Source: Candidatus Dadabacteria bacterium
GTDB lineage: Bacteria; Desulfobacterota_D; UBA1144; Nemesobacterales; UBA2774
Assembly (NCBI GenBank): GCA_030632765.1
Contig: DAOVUC010000022.1
Location: 1 to 11,789 of the forward strand
Direction: 5' to 3'
Length of the DNA stretch: 11,789 nt
The translations under genes and the position numbers were made by a program. The notes beneath the pieces are model-generated. The model did no database searches. It was not told the DNA's origin and saw only the letters and a program-made list of their open reading frames with translations. Numbering within the stretch: position 1 is the stretch's first letter; the number at the start of each line of letters is the position of its first letter. Positions 1 to 7,700 of this stretch are shown in pieces.

Positions 1-478
1 GAAGCTCCTTATTATTCCTCTCTATATTATCGATCATATGGTTAAAAGCTTGCACTAGAGTATTTATTTCACCGCTAGATTGAACCCCATCTACTCTATA
101 AGAGTAATCACCTTCTCCTACGGATTCCGCGGCTTTAAACAAATTGAAGATAGGCTTAGTTATCACTCTGGGGATAAAGAAGGTAAGAATAATTCCAAAT
201 ACGAGTATTACTCCTATTACGGTAAACTCTGTGATATAGGAATACTTGATCTTCTCAGCTGAGATCTGGAATGCTTCAAGCAGCAGCTCATTGGCAAAGA
301 ACCCTTCGTTTACCTCTTCTTTATCCGTTATGATCTTAGACAACGTAGTATAACGACCTTTAATATTCTCAGCCGCTTTATCAAGGTTATATATGCTGTA
401 CACGGAGAATCCGCTTATAAGAAGCATAAGAAGGAACATCAAAGCATATCCTAGTGTTATCTGTTTACTTAGATTCAA
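1..478 (-). CDS. membrane sensor/signal-transduction protein, N-terminal part with HAMP linker (partial)
   Basis: Read on the minus strand from a TTG start, this gives 159 residues and runs off the left edge. Residues about 7-30 are a first membrane segment (ITLGYALMFLLMLLISG). Residues 31-82 form a short charged extracytoplasmic part, and about 83-103 a second membrane segment ending in FFIP. Residues 103-155 match a HAMP linker: Pro109, LFKAAESVGEGDYSYRV, then SSGEINTLVQAFNHM. This layout is typical of sensor histidine kinases, chemoreceptors and HAMP-cyclases; the output domain is outside the window, so the class cannot be told. The start is chosen because an in-frame TAA lies directly before the TTG and no ATG occurs before residue 14, which is inside the membrane segment. 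A weak AGGTG lies upstream. It is divergent from the lipoprotein gene at 667. The family call is firm at the HAMP level only. Confidence 0.8.
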   Translation of the reverse strand, partial: MNLSKQITLGYALMFLLMLLISGFSVYSIYNLDKAAENIKGRYTTLSKIITDKEEVNEGFFANELLLEAFQISAEKIKYSYITEFTVIGVILVFGIILTFFIPRVITKPIFNLFKAAESVGEGDYSYRVDGVQSSGEINTLVQAFNHMIDNIERNNKEL

Positions 479-666
479 TTACCATGCACCTAACCGAGTG
501 ATTCATATATAAAATTTTACCTGTTATTATTCCCAACTCATATCTATATTTTACAAACGATTAGATAAATTGAATACATTTAGGTAAATTTACTGTTAAT
601 ATTAATTGCGGTATTGAATATATGTCTGCAAAATAGAAGGTAGCCATACCAACAAATATAGAACCT
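479..666. promoter_or_regulatory. divergent intergenic region; candidate extended -10 and palindrome for the lipoprotein gene
   Basis: This 188-bp AT-rich spacer separates the sensor gene (leftward) from the lipoprotein gene (rightward). On the plus strand, TGTTAATAT at 594-602 looks like an extended -10 element (TGn followed by TAATAT), without a convincing -35. It would give a leader of roughly 55 nt. Directly upstream, GTAAATTTAC at 584-593 is a perfect 10-bp palindrome that could be an operator. I saw no clear promoter for the sensor gene. All of this is pattern matching in AT-rich DNA, where chance hits are common. Confidence 0.3.
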
Positions 667-1224
667 ATGAAAGTATATTGCTTAACATTAGCACTATCAG
701 CGATATTCCTTTTCGGATGTATTGCCAGCCCCGGAACAATCAGAGAGTTAACTCAGCGCCAGGATGCCCTTGAATCCAAGATGGACGAGATTTTAGAAGA
801 GCTTCAAGCAAACAATTCTAATATTAACCGTGATGTTGAGAGAATCGAGAACAACCAGATGCTACTTGCGGGAGAAATTGAAAGTATGCAGAAGAAGAGT
901 ATTACCCTTGGCAAAAAAATAGATAACGTTACCAATAGCGATAATAAAAACAATCAGAAAACAGCCTCCGCAAACGGTATCTACACCAAAGCTGAGACCA
1001 GCTATAATGAACGTAAGTATGAAAACGCTATATTGGAATTCCAACAATTAATAGACACTTATCCACAAGACTGGAGGGTTCCAAACGCCTATCTTAAACA
1101 GGGAACAGCCCTTATCAACTTGGGAAGGAAAAAAGAGGCCGCCTTTTTCTTTAACACTCTCATTGATAAATATCCCAACTCCCGAGAGGCCAAAATCGCT
1201 AAGCAAAAACTAAAAACCATTTAA
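667..1224 (+). CDS. CpoB/YbgF-like lipoprotein with coiled coil and TPR domain
   Basis: The 185-aa product starts with a lipoprotein signal peptide: hydrophobic LALSAIFLFG and a lipobox Cys18, so it is probably anchored in the outer or inner membrane facing the periplasm. Residues about 25-85 are a heptad-rich, charged coiled coil. After a polar linker, residues about 102-182 hold tetratricopeptide-like repeats (ENAILEFQQLIDTYP, then KEAAFFFNTLIDKYP). This order is that of the CpoB/YbgF family, which in known bacteria works with Tol-Pal and peptidoglycan synthesis during envelope constriction. No tol or pal genes are visible here, so the Tol role is inference; a BamD-like or generic TPR lipoprotein is the alternative. 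The ATG is the only start after the in-frame stop at 634. It has no good Shine-Dalgarno at the usual distance; an AGAAGG lies about 27 nt upstream. No terminator is seen after it. Confidence 0.8.
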   Translation: MKVYCLTLALSAIFLFGCIASPGTIRELTQRQDALESKMDEILEELQANNSNINRDVERIENNQMLLAGEIESMQKKSITLGKKIDNVTNSDNKNNQKTASANGIYTKAETSYNERKYENAILEFQQLIDTYPQDWRVPNAYLKQGTALINLGRKKEAAFFFNTLIDKYPNSREAKIAKQKLKTI

Positions 1225-1433
1225 TAAATTCTGCCCATCATCAAGTAACTAGCTAAATACTTCTTATCTGCACAGTTCTAATTACTTACCTCGAATTAGA
1301 TCGCTTTATTAAACAACTTAGCTCTATTCCGCAACTATCTCACGTTATCTGAAGTAACGGCCAAACCATTTCCGCACAAGTATTATCCTGCAATTTCAGT
1401 GGGTTACGTATCTTTCAATAAAAATCCTCCGGT
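1225..1433. other. intergenic spacer, mostly without recognisable features
   Basis: About 210 bp follow the lipoprotein gene with no ORF that I can support on either strand and no RNA gene. The one structured spot is CGTTA-N7-TAACG at 1343-1359, a 5-bp interrupted inverted repeat about 75 bp upstream of the sigma-54-type -24 element. That is the right place for an enhancer-binding-protein site, but it is short enough to be chance. Confidence 0.4.
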
Positions 1434-1449
1434 TTGGCACATCCATTGC
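1434..1449 (+). promoter_or_regulatory. sigma-54 (RpoN) -24/-12 promoter before the cupin gene
   Basis: TTGGCACATCCATTGC fits the sigma-54 consensus TGGCAC-N5-TTGC without a mismatch in the core. The -24 GG (1436-1437) and the -12 GC (1448-1449) are separated by exactly 10 bp. The start of transcription would fall near 1461, giving a leader of about 28 nt that carries the Shine-Dalgarno AGGAGGT at 1474-1480. Sigma-54 promoters need an ATP-dependent enhancer-binding protein; no such gene is in the window. A sigma-70 reading (TTATAT at 1451-1456) is possible but lacks a -35. Confidence 0.7.
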
Positions 1450-1488
1450 GTTATATGGATGTAAATCAATTTTAGGAGGTATTAAAAA

Positions 1489-1869
1489 ATGAGTACTGAC
1501 TTTAAGCAAGACCCTATTTTAGTAATGCCCGGGGGCGGGGATGAATTGCTCATGGGCGGAAGCCACTTTCTTCACAAGGTTAAGAGTGAAGATACGAAGG
1601 GTGTATTTTCCGTAATCGAGATCATAAGCCCGCCGGGTAAGGGTGTATCCCTTCATGTCCACGAACAAGAGGACGAGCTCGTTTATCTTCTGGACGGTGA
1701 GATTGAGGTCACACTGGGAGATCAAACTATGACTGCCGTCGCTGGAGTAATCATAGTTGTATGCCAATCGTTTCTGGCAAGGTCCATCCCTTTAAACAGC
1801 TCTTTTCCCGCGCTGCAGAGCTTACCGTCAGGAATTATTTCCCGGTGCATATCGTTAGCGTTCCCCTGA
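1489..1869 (+). pseudogene. truncated cupin-domain protein fused to antisense LPMO sequence
   Basis: The open frame is 126 residues, but only the first ~83 look like protein of common descent. Residues 50-70 carry a complete cupin motif 1, G-X5-HXH-X4-E-X6-G, with His56, His58, Glu63 and Gly70; three of these are the usual metal ligands. Soon after GDQTMTA the expected continuation (a loop leading to the P-x-G-x-x-H of cupin motif 2, with the fourth ligand) is absent. From about base 1745 the frame only reads the reverse strand of an LPMO gene, giving an unrelated tail up to the stop at 1867. The start is secure: ATG with AGGAGGT 8 bases upstream and a sigma-54-type promoter before it. Small cupins of this type are often quercetinase-like or sugar/auxin-binding proteins of unclear substrate. 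The fragment lacks half the barrel and is probably not functional. Confidence 0.75.
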
Positions 1870-2090
1870 TTGACCCCGTTCCAGTCATAAAGAGCCTGCG
1901 TCCCACCTTGCTCCACTGCCGCCTTACAGGCATCTGACTTAGGGTTTTCAGGGTTTTCTAAAAAACAGTTATATATCCTGCTGACAGGAGTCTCCATCGT
2001 ACCGTGACCGAATGCTTCCTGCCCAACGATAATAAAGGACAATACGTAAATAAAAATACTAGAATATAAAAGAAATCTCTTTGTCTTCAT
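1722..2090 (-). pseudogene. truncated AA10 lytic polysaccharide monooxygenase (chitin-binding type), 5' half only
   Basis: The 122-aa frame begins with a Sec-type signal peptide (MKTKRFLLYSSIF..., cleavage after AFG at residue 28). The mature protein would then start with His29-Gly30, the N-terminal histidine that forms one arm of the copper histidine brace in LPMOs. Family AA10 hallmarks follow in order: PVSRIYNC (35-42), Cys55, GGTQALYDWNGV (62-73), IPDGKLCSAG (86-95) and FKGMDLARNDW (99-109). AA10 enzymes cut chitin or cellulose oxidatively. The sequence stops being LPMO-like soon after TMITPA (residue ~117), before the segment that carries the second copper histidine, so the fragment cannot complete the active site. 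The full domain would need roughly 80 or more further residues. The start has a good GGAGG six bases upstream. It converges with the broken cupin gene, which lost its 3' end at the same place. Confidence 0.82.
1725..1758. repeat. 8-bp inverted repeat spanning the cupin/LPMO junction
   Basis: AACTATGA at 1725-1732 is repeated in inverted form as TCATAGTT at 1751-1758, with an 18-bp spacer. The left copy is within cupin coding sequence and the right copy within LPMO coding sequence. The break between the two genes must lie in or next to the spacer, because cupin similarity fades after about 1738 and LPMO similarity is present from about 1741 upward. Shared short sequence at the join fits illegitimate recombination, or a template-switch chimera during amplification or assembly. 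Confidence 0.5.
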
Positions 2091-2148
2091 TTGTATCCTC
2101 CGGTTGTTTTTTAGGATACTAACTCATAAATTTTAAGAACAAAGCACT

Positions 2149-2177
2149 ATTATACTATTTAGGAAAAAATGTGTAAC
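2149..2177 (-). promoter_or_regulatory. sigma-70-type promoter of the LPMO gene
   Basis: On the minus strand a perfect TATAAT (plus-strand 2149-2154) is preceded, after 17 bp, by GTTACA (2172-2177), a 4/6 match to the -35 consensus. Transcription would start near 2142, leaving a leader of about 50 nt with GGAGG before the ATG. The -35 lies inside one copy of a tandem repeat, so the promoter is probably controlled by the protein that binds those repeats. Confidence 0.6.
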
Positions 2178-2207
2178 TGTGCGCAACTATAGTGTAATTG
2201 TGCACAA
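2171..2207. promoter_or_regulatory. tandem 16-bp direct repeat, probable operator of the LPMO gene
   Basis: GTGTAACTGTGCGCAA (2171-2186) and GTGTAATTGTGCACAA (2192-2207) agree at 14 of 16 positions and start 21 bp apart, two helical turns, so two protein dimers could bind on the same face. The second copy contains the perfect palindrome TTGTGCACAA. The copy nearer the gene overlaps the -35 region of the LPMO promoter. The arrangement fits either a repressor or an activator that contacts RNA polymerase. The regulator itself is not in the window. Confidence 0.6.
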
Positions 2208-2252
2208 AAAAACATATGTTCGTTTGTAAATTTTGGGTATCACAGAATAAAA

Positions 2253-3347
2253 TTACAGTTTTGAGCTCATACTTTTAAGCACTTCGTTGGTTTCTGTAAC
2301 TAAGGCATTAATAAGTTCTTGCGCTGAGCTTTTTCGTGACATCGCTGACCCCTGTCCTGCCCAGAGAGATATAAAATCCGCATTTCCCTTATCCTTAGAA
2401 GCGTTTCTGAGTAATCTTGTAAGACTATTTTGAATCGGATAGTTAGGAACTTCATTCTCAAGTGGGGACATCTCATCAATAAAGCGGTTTTTTATACCAC
2501 GAGCGTATTTGCCGCTGAATGTTCTGGTCAACAAAGTACTTGTATCCTTTGAATTTTGAAGAGAATCAAGCCATGGCTTTGATACAGCTGCCTCTATACA
2601 TGAAAGAAATGCGGTCCCCATCTGTACTGCAGACGCACCAAGCGCAAGAGAAGCAGCAATACCGCGGCCATCCATTATACCCCCTGAGGCGATCACAGGA
2701 ATTTGCGCCTCATCTACAATCTGCGGCACTAAAGCTAACCCTCCTATCATTGGAGTGCCCTCTGTTGATCCGAAGGTGCCTCTGTGGCCTCCCGCCTCAC
2801 TGCCTTGAGCAACTACGGCGCTACACCCTGCTTCCGCAAGAGCCCGAGCCTCACCAACACAAGTAGCGGTCCCGATGACAGTTATATTTTTCTCATGTAC
2901 CCGATCAACGATATTTTTTCCCGGCACTCCGAACGTAAAGCTGAAAACCTGCACATCGTTATCAAGTAAAACATTGATCTGTTCTTCAAAAGTAAATTCG
3001 GCTTCAAGAGTCACTTCAGGCAATTCAACGCCAAGTTCTCTTGAGAATTTCTCAAGCTGCTTTAAAACCTTCTCTGAGATAACTAAAGAGCTTATTTCCT
3101 CAGGCATGAAGAGATTGACCGAAAAGGGCTTATCGGTAAGCTCCTTCACTTTATGAATCTCTGAATCAATCTGCTCGGGCGATAGATACCCCGCTCCTAT
3201 TGAGCCAAGGGCTCCGGTATTCGACACGGCAGCCACCAGCTCAGGAGTGCTCGGCCCCCCGGCCATAGGAGCCTGAATTATAGGATGTTCTATTCCTAGC
3301 TTCTCGAGTAGTCCCCTCACCTGTTCCGGCCAGAATCCACTTTGCAT
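2253..3347 (-). CDS. nitronate monooxygenase family flavoprotein (2-nitropropane dioxygenase type)
   Basis: The product is an FMN-dependent TIM-barrel enzyme of the class I nitronate monooxygenase type. In this family such enzymes oxidise toxic nitronates (for example propionate-3-nitronate) to carbonyl compounds and nitrite; some relatives act as enoyl-ACP reductase-like enzymes, so substrate is not certain. Family signatures (numbered from the chosen start) are QAPMAGG (25-31), VNLFMP near the N-terminal third, SFTFG (136-140), AQGSEAGGHRGTF with candidate catalytic His188, ASGGIMDGRG, and QMGTAFL for FMN phosphate binding. No signal peptide is seen, so it is cytosolic. I chose the second ATG (3347, 364 aa) because AGGAG sits five bases before it; an in-frame ATG at 3374 would add nine residues and has a weaker AGGAAA. 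The stop is at 2253. It is transcribed divergently from the efflux operon and points toward the LPMO promoter region. Confidence 0.9.
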   Translation of the reverse strand: MQSGFWPEQVRGLLEKLGIEHPIIQAPMAGGPSTPELVAAVSNTGALGSIGAGYLSPEQIDSEIHKVKELTDKPFSVNLFMPEEISSLVISEKVLKQLEKFSRELGVELPEVTLEAEFTFEEQINVLLDNDVQVFSFTFGVPGKNIVDRVHEKNITVIGTATCVGEARALAEAGCSAVVAQGSEAGGHRGTFGSTEGTPMIGGLALVPQIVDEAQIPVIASGGIMDGRGIAASLALGASAVQMGTAFLSCIEAAVSKPWLDSLQNSKDTSTLLTRTFSGKYARGIKNRFIDEMSPLENEVPNYPIQNSLTRLLRNASKDKGNADFISLWAGQGSAMSRKSSAQELINALVTETNEVLKSMSSKL

Positions 3348-3409
3348 ATTAACTCCTATAGATTGAATAATCATAATAAACTTTCCTAACCTTACAAGAA
3401 AAAAAACTA

Positions 3410-3428
3410 TTTCCTTTTTACAAGGAAA
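3410..3428. promoter_or_regulatory. inverted repeat in the flavoenzyme/efflux divergent region, candidate operator
   Basis: TTTCCTTtttacAAGGAAA is a perfect 7-bp inverted repeat with a 5-bp spacer. It lies in the shared intergenic region between the nitronate monooxygenase gene (leftward) and the efflux operon (rightward), about 36 nt upstream of the Shine-Dalgarno of the former and about 55 bp upstream of the -10 of the latter. TetR- or MarR-type repressors of efflux pumps often bind sites of this size, but no such gene is nearby, so the role is inference. Confidence 0.35.
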
Positions 3429-3480
3429 CCTAGAATATATAGTTCTAATTATTGTATACTTGGTCTAAAACATTAAAACC

Positions 3481-3489
3481 TGTTATAAT
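3481..3489 (+). promoter_or_regulatory. extended -10 promoter of the efflux operon
   Basis: TGTTATAAT is a perfect extended -10 element (TGn plus TATAAT). The -35 is poor: TTGGTC at 3460-3465 with an 18-bp spacer matches only half the consensus. Transcription would begin near 3496, about 70 nt before the chosen start codon of the adaptor gene. Confidence 0.55.
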
Positions 3490-3564
3490 GATTCACCCTA
3501 GTGGGGGATGATTTTTGAACTAAACATATTTATAGAAAAAATACAATTACATAGAGAAAGAACT

Positions 3565-4722
3565 ATGACCAATAAAGTTCTAAGCGCGGTATTAATTATC
3601 ACTATTCTCATTTTTTCCTGCGGAGGAGATGAACAATTAAATCTCCCACCCCCAACTGTCCAAGTTTATGTAACCACTGCGACAGATGTCCCGATATTTA
3701 GAGAATTTGTTGGAGAAACCCTAGGAGAGACAAGCGTTGATATAGCAGCACGAGTACAGGGATTTCTTGAGACCAGAGACTTCGAAGAGGGTTCCTTCGT
3801 GAAAAAGGGGCAACTTCTATATACAATAGAGAGTCAACCATTTGAAGAGAAAGTCGCTCAGGCAAGTAGTCAAGTTGCTGCTTCACAAGTAAATTTAACC
3901 AATGCACAGAATGATCTCAGCAGGATAAAACCCCTTGCTGCAGAAAATGCAATAAGTCAAATTGACCTCGATGCGGCCCAAGCACGCTATGAAGCAGCAA
4001 TAGAATCAGTCAAAGCTTCTGAAGCGAATCTCAGGGCAGCCGAATTACAGTTAAGCTACACAAAAGTATATTCGCCCATTAATGGCGTTATAGGCAAAAC
4101 ACAAGCTAACGAAGGTGATTACGTCGGAGCGAGCGCTAACGCAATTGTCCTAACTACAGTTTCATACATAGATACTATGGCTGTACAGTTTTATTTAACT
4201 CAGACAGAATATCTTGAAGCAGCACGTAGAATCATTGATGCAGAAAAAACCCTAGAAGATAATACAAACAAAGAAGAAGACGATGACCTGGTACTAATAC
4301 TTTCGGATAGTTCTGTATATGAATATAGAGGCAAATTCGATTTCATAGACAGAAATTTTGATACTGAGACTGGATCGATACTTGTACAGACCTTGTTCCC
4401 AAATCCCAATCAACTACTTCGCCCTGGTCTATTTGCCAGAGTTCGTGCCGAGGTAGATGTAGTAAAGAGCGGAATACTAGTTCCTCAGAGATGTATTATG
4501 GAACTTCAGGGGAAATTTAGTGTTTTTGTCGTAGGGGAAGGTAACAAAGTGGAAACCAGGCTAGTGCAAACGGGGCCTACAGTTAAAGAATTCTGGCTTA
4601 TTAAAGAAGGACTTAAGCCCGGAGAGAAGGTCATATATGAAGGACTCCAACAAGTTAGAGAGGGACAGGTTGTAAACCCTGAAATTGTAGATATCAAAAT
4701 CCCGGATCTAGAGAGCATATAA
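3565..4722 (+). CDS. RND efflux periplasmic adaptor lipoprotein (AcrA/MexA-type membrane fusion protein)
   Basis: This 385-aa protein bridges the inner-membrane pump and the outer-membrane channel. The signal peptide MTNKVLSAVLIITILIFS is followed by lipobox Cys19, so the mature protein is lipid-anchored in the inner membrane like AcrA. Next come the first half of a lipoyl-like domain (DIAARVQGFLETRDFEEGSF), a long alpha-helical hairpin rich in Ala, Gln and Glu (about 92-165), the second half of the lipoyl domain (YTKVYSPINGVIGK, then EGDYVGA), a beta-barrel, and a membrane-proximal domain. A charged stretch with EEDDD near residues 235-240 interrupts the barrel region. An earlier in-frame ATG at 3508 would add 19 residues before the signal peptide; I prefer 3565 because the signal peptide then begins normally, with AGAGAAAG upstream. 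It is the first gene of the operon, and the pump gene starts 6 bp after its stop. Confidence 0.93.
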   Translation: MTNKVLSAVLIITILIFSCGGDEQLNLPPPTVQVYVTTATDVPIFREFVGETLGETSVDIAARVQGFLETRDFEEGSFVKKGQLLYTIESQPFEEKVAQASSQVAASQVNLTNAQNDLSRIKPLAAENAISQIDLDAAQARYEAAIESVKASEANLRAAELQLSYTKVYSPINGVIGKTQANEGDYVGASANAIVLTTVSYIDTMAVQFYLTQTEYLEAARRIIDAEKTLEDNTNKEEDDDLVLILSDSSVYEYRGKFDFIDRNFDTETGSILVQTLFPNPNQLLRPGLFARVRAEVDVVKSGILVPQRCIMELQGKFSVFVVGEGNKVETRLVQTGPTVKEFWLIKEGLKPGEKVIYEGLQQVREGQVVNPEIVDIKIPDLESI

Positions 4723-4728
4723 GAAAAT

Positions 4729-7700
4729 ATGGGCAATTTTTTCGTTAACAGACCAATTGTAGCGATGGTGATCGCTATAATTATGGTGATCGTGGGCTTA
4801 GTATTCATGGGAGGCCTGCCGGTCGAGCAGTATCCCGATATAACCCCCCCAATTGTTCAAGTTAGAGCTACCTTTACCGGAGCTAACGCTATAAGTGTAG
4901 AGGAATCCGTAGCGACCCCGCTTGAGCAGGCTATCAACGGCGTTGATAACATGATCTATATGAAATCGACCAACTCTAACGACGGAACAATGACTATAGA
5001 CGTCTCCTTTGAAGTAGGCACTGACCCAGATATGAATACGGTCTTTACTCAAAATGAGGTCTCGGCGGCCACGGCAAAACTTCCCGAAGAGGTTACAAGA
5101 CTCGGAGTAACAACTGAAAAATCGCTCCCTAATATACTTATGCTCATCACTTTAACTTCTGAAGACGGGAGATTCGATCAAGACTTCCTTGGAAACTATG
5201 CAATTATAAATCTTCAAGACTCTCTAGCCCGAATTAAAGGAATCGGTCGTGTACTGGTCTTGGGTGCTAGCGATTATTCAATGAGAATATGGATAAAGCC
5301 CGACCGTATCGCACAGCTTGGTATTACAGTCCCTGAAATAGTTGACGCAATAAGGCAGCAGAGTGTTATTGTCCCTGGGGGAAAATTCGGTGCCGAACCC
5401 GCGCCTCCCGGCACTGATTTTACATACACGGTTAGACTGCCCGAACGCCTCAATTCACCCGAAGAATTCGGTGAGGTTGTTGTTAGAACTGGCGAGGGTG
5501 GCTCTCAAGTAAAAATTAGAGATATTGCCCGTGTAGAGCTTGGAGTTGAAACTTATAACTCATTCACGAGGCTGGACGGAAAAGTTTGTTCTATTATAGC
5601 TCTTTACCAAGCACCGGGATCAAACGCAACTGAGCTTGCTAGTATAGCTAAGCAGACAATGGAGGACTTATCCAAATCTTTCCCCGAAAGCATGCGTTTC
5701 ACCATTTCAATGGACACCACACTTGCCATCACTGCTGGTATTAAAGAAATAATAGTAACTCTTTTCATAGCATTAGCTCTCGTAATATTAGTTGTTTTTA
5801 TATTTATACAGGACTGGAGAGCAGCCCTGATTCCTACTATCGCAATACCAGTGTCTCTAATAGCTGCTTTTATGGTATTCCCATTATTAGGCTTTACAAT
5901 TAATGTGCTTTCACTTCTGGGTCTTGTGCTTGCTATTGGTATTGTGGTCGACGACGCAATTGTAGTGGTAGAAGCAGTACAGTCACATATTGAAAACGGC
6001 ATGTCCCCAAAGGACGCAACCGTAAAGGCCATGAGTGAGGTTACAGCACCGGTTATTGCCACTACGCTTGTACTTGTTGCGGTTTTTATTCCTGTTGCTG
6101 TAATGGCCGGTATTACCGGTAGGCTTTATCAACAGTTTGCTATAACAGTCGCCGTTTCTGTTGTTTTTTCTTCAATCAATGCTCTCACTCTTAGTCCTGC
6201 ATTATGTTCAATGCTCCTTAGAAAAAGGGAGCCCGCCACTGGGATACTCGGACATTTCTTCGACAAATTCAATGACGGTTTTGAAAAGCTGACAACTAAA
6301 TATGTAAGCCTTACTCGAGTAGTGGCAACAGAGATCAAACGTGGACTTGTATTTATTGGAATCTTAGTAATAGGCTTAGTTTTTCTAGCAAAGCTAATTC
6401 CCGGAGGTTTTATGCCCGAAGAGGACATGGGATATCTATTTATAAATATACAGCTTCCGGATGCAGCTTCACTACAAAGGACTGACGCTGTAACTAAAAA
6501 AGTAGAGACCATAGTCGCTCAGTTTGATCAGGTTGAGTATGTTACATCCGCTGCAGGATTCAGTCTTCTGTCAGCGAGTTTTAATTCAAACGCATCCTTT
6601 CTTTTCGTTTCACTTAAGAACTGGAGCGATCGGGATGAGACAGCAAATGAAATAGTAGATCTATTAAATATTGCCTTTCGGACTCAAATTAATGAAGCAC
6701 AGGTTTTTGCTTTCGGACCTCCTGCTATTCCGGGTCTTGGAAGTGGTTCTGGTTTTACAATGATGCTTCAGGATATGAGCGGAAACACTACTGAATATCT
6801 TGCTCAGCAATCCGCTAATTTCATACAAGCTGCCATGCAGAGACCTGAGATTGGGTCTATTTTCACTACTTTCCGCGCAAATGTTCCCCAGAGATTTATG
6901 GACATTGACACGGACAAGGTTCTAAAGGCGGGTATCCCATTAAATAATATCTATAGCACGGTGGGGGCATTTCTGGGCGGCACATACGTAAATGATTTCA
7001 CGAGATTCGGCAGACTATACAAGGCTTATATTCAGGCGGAACCCGAGTACAGACAGAGCCAAAATCAGATCAATTTTTATTACATAAAGAATTCAAGCGG
7101 AGACAGTGTTCCGCTTGCCGGATTCGTTGACATTAGAGATATAGCAGGTCCTGATTTTACAAACCGGTTTAATTTATTCAGGTCCGTAGAACTCACCGGG
7201 GGTCCGGCTCCCGGATATACTTCGGCTCAAGCCCTAAGTACTCTGGAGGAAGTTGCAGCAGAAGTCCTGCCCGCAAACATGGGCTATGCATGGAGCAATA
7301 TGTCCTATCAGGAAGAAGCTGCTTCAGGATCGGCTGGGGTAGTATTTTTATTCGCTCTAGTATTTGTATTTCTTATACTTTCTGCTCAGTACGAGAGCTG
7401 GTCTTTACCATGGAGTATCTTGTTAGGTACGCCGTTTGCAATTTTCGGTGCGTTTTTTGCACTATTCATAGCTAGGTTATTCAGTGAGAGCTATGAGCTT
7501 AATATATTTGCTCAGATAGCGCTTGTAATGCTTATAGCCATGGCTGCCAAGAACGCCATTCTTATCGTGGAATTCGCAAAACTTGAATTTGATAAAGGCC
7601 TTTCGTTATTTGATGCCGCAATAAAAGCCGCGCAAATGAGGTTCAGACCGATTTTGATGACTGCTTTTTCATTCATTCTTGGAGTGCTTCCACTTGTTGT

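Noticed and set aside
80..262. 60-aa plus-strand ORF
   Set aside because: It lies antisense to the HAMP-containing sensor gene, whose minus-strand frame shows clear family features; this ORF has none.
1519..1767. 82-aa minus-strand ORF antisense to the cupin
   Set aside because: It is a shadow of the cupin frame and has no recognisable domain or ribosome binding site.
2519..3156. Three plus-strand ORFs antisense to the flavoenzyme gene
   Set aside because: They sit inside a well-supported minus-strand gene, have skewed composition and lack start signals.
5604..6512. 127- and 152-aa minus-strand ORFs inside the pump gene
   Set aside because: They are antisense to conserved membrane segments of the RND pump, and their low-complexity Ser/Thr/Ile content is expected from reverse reading of hydrophobic codons.
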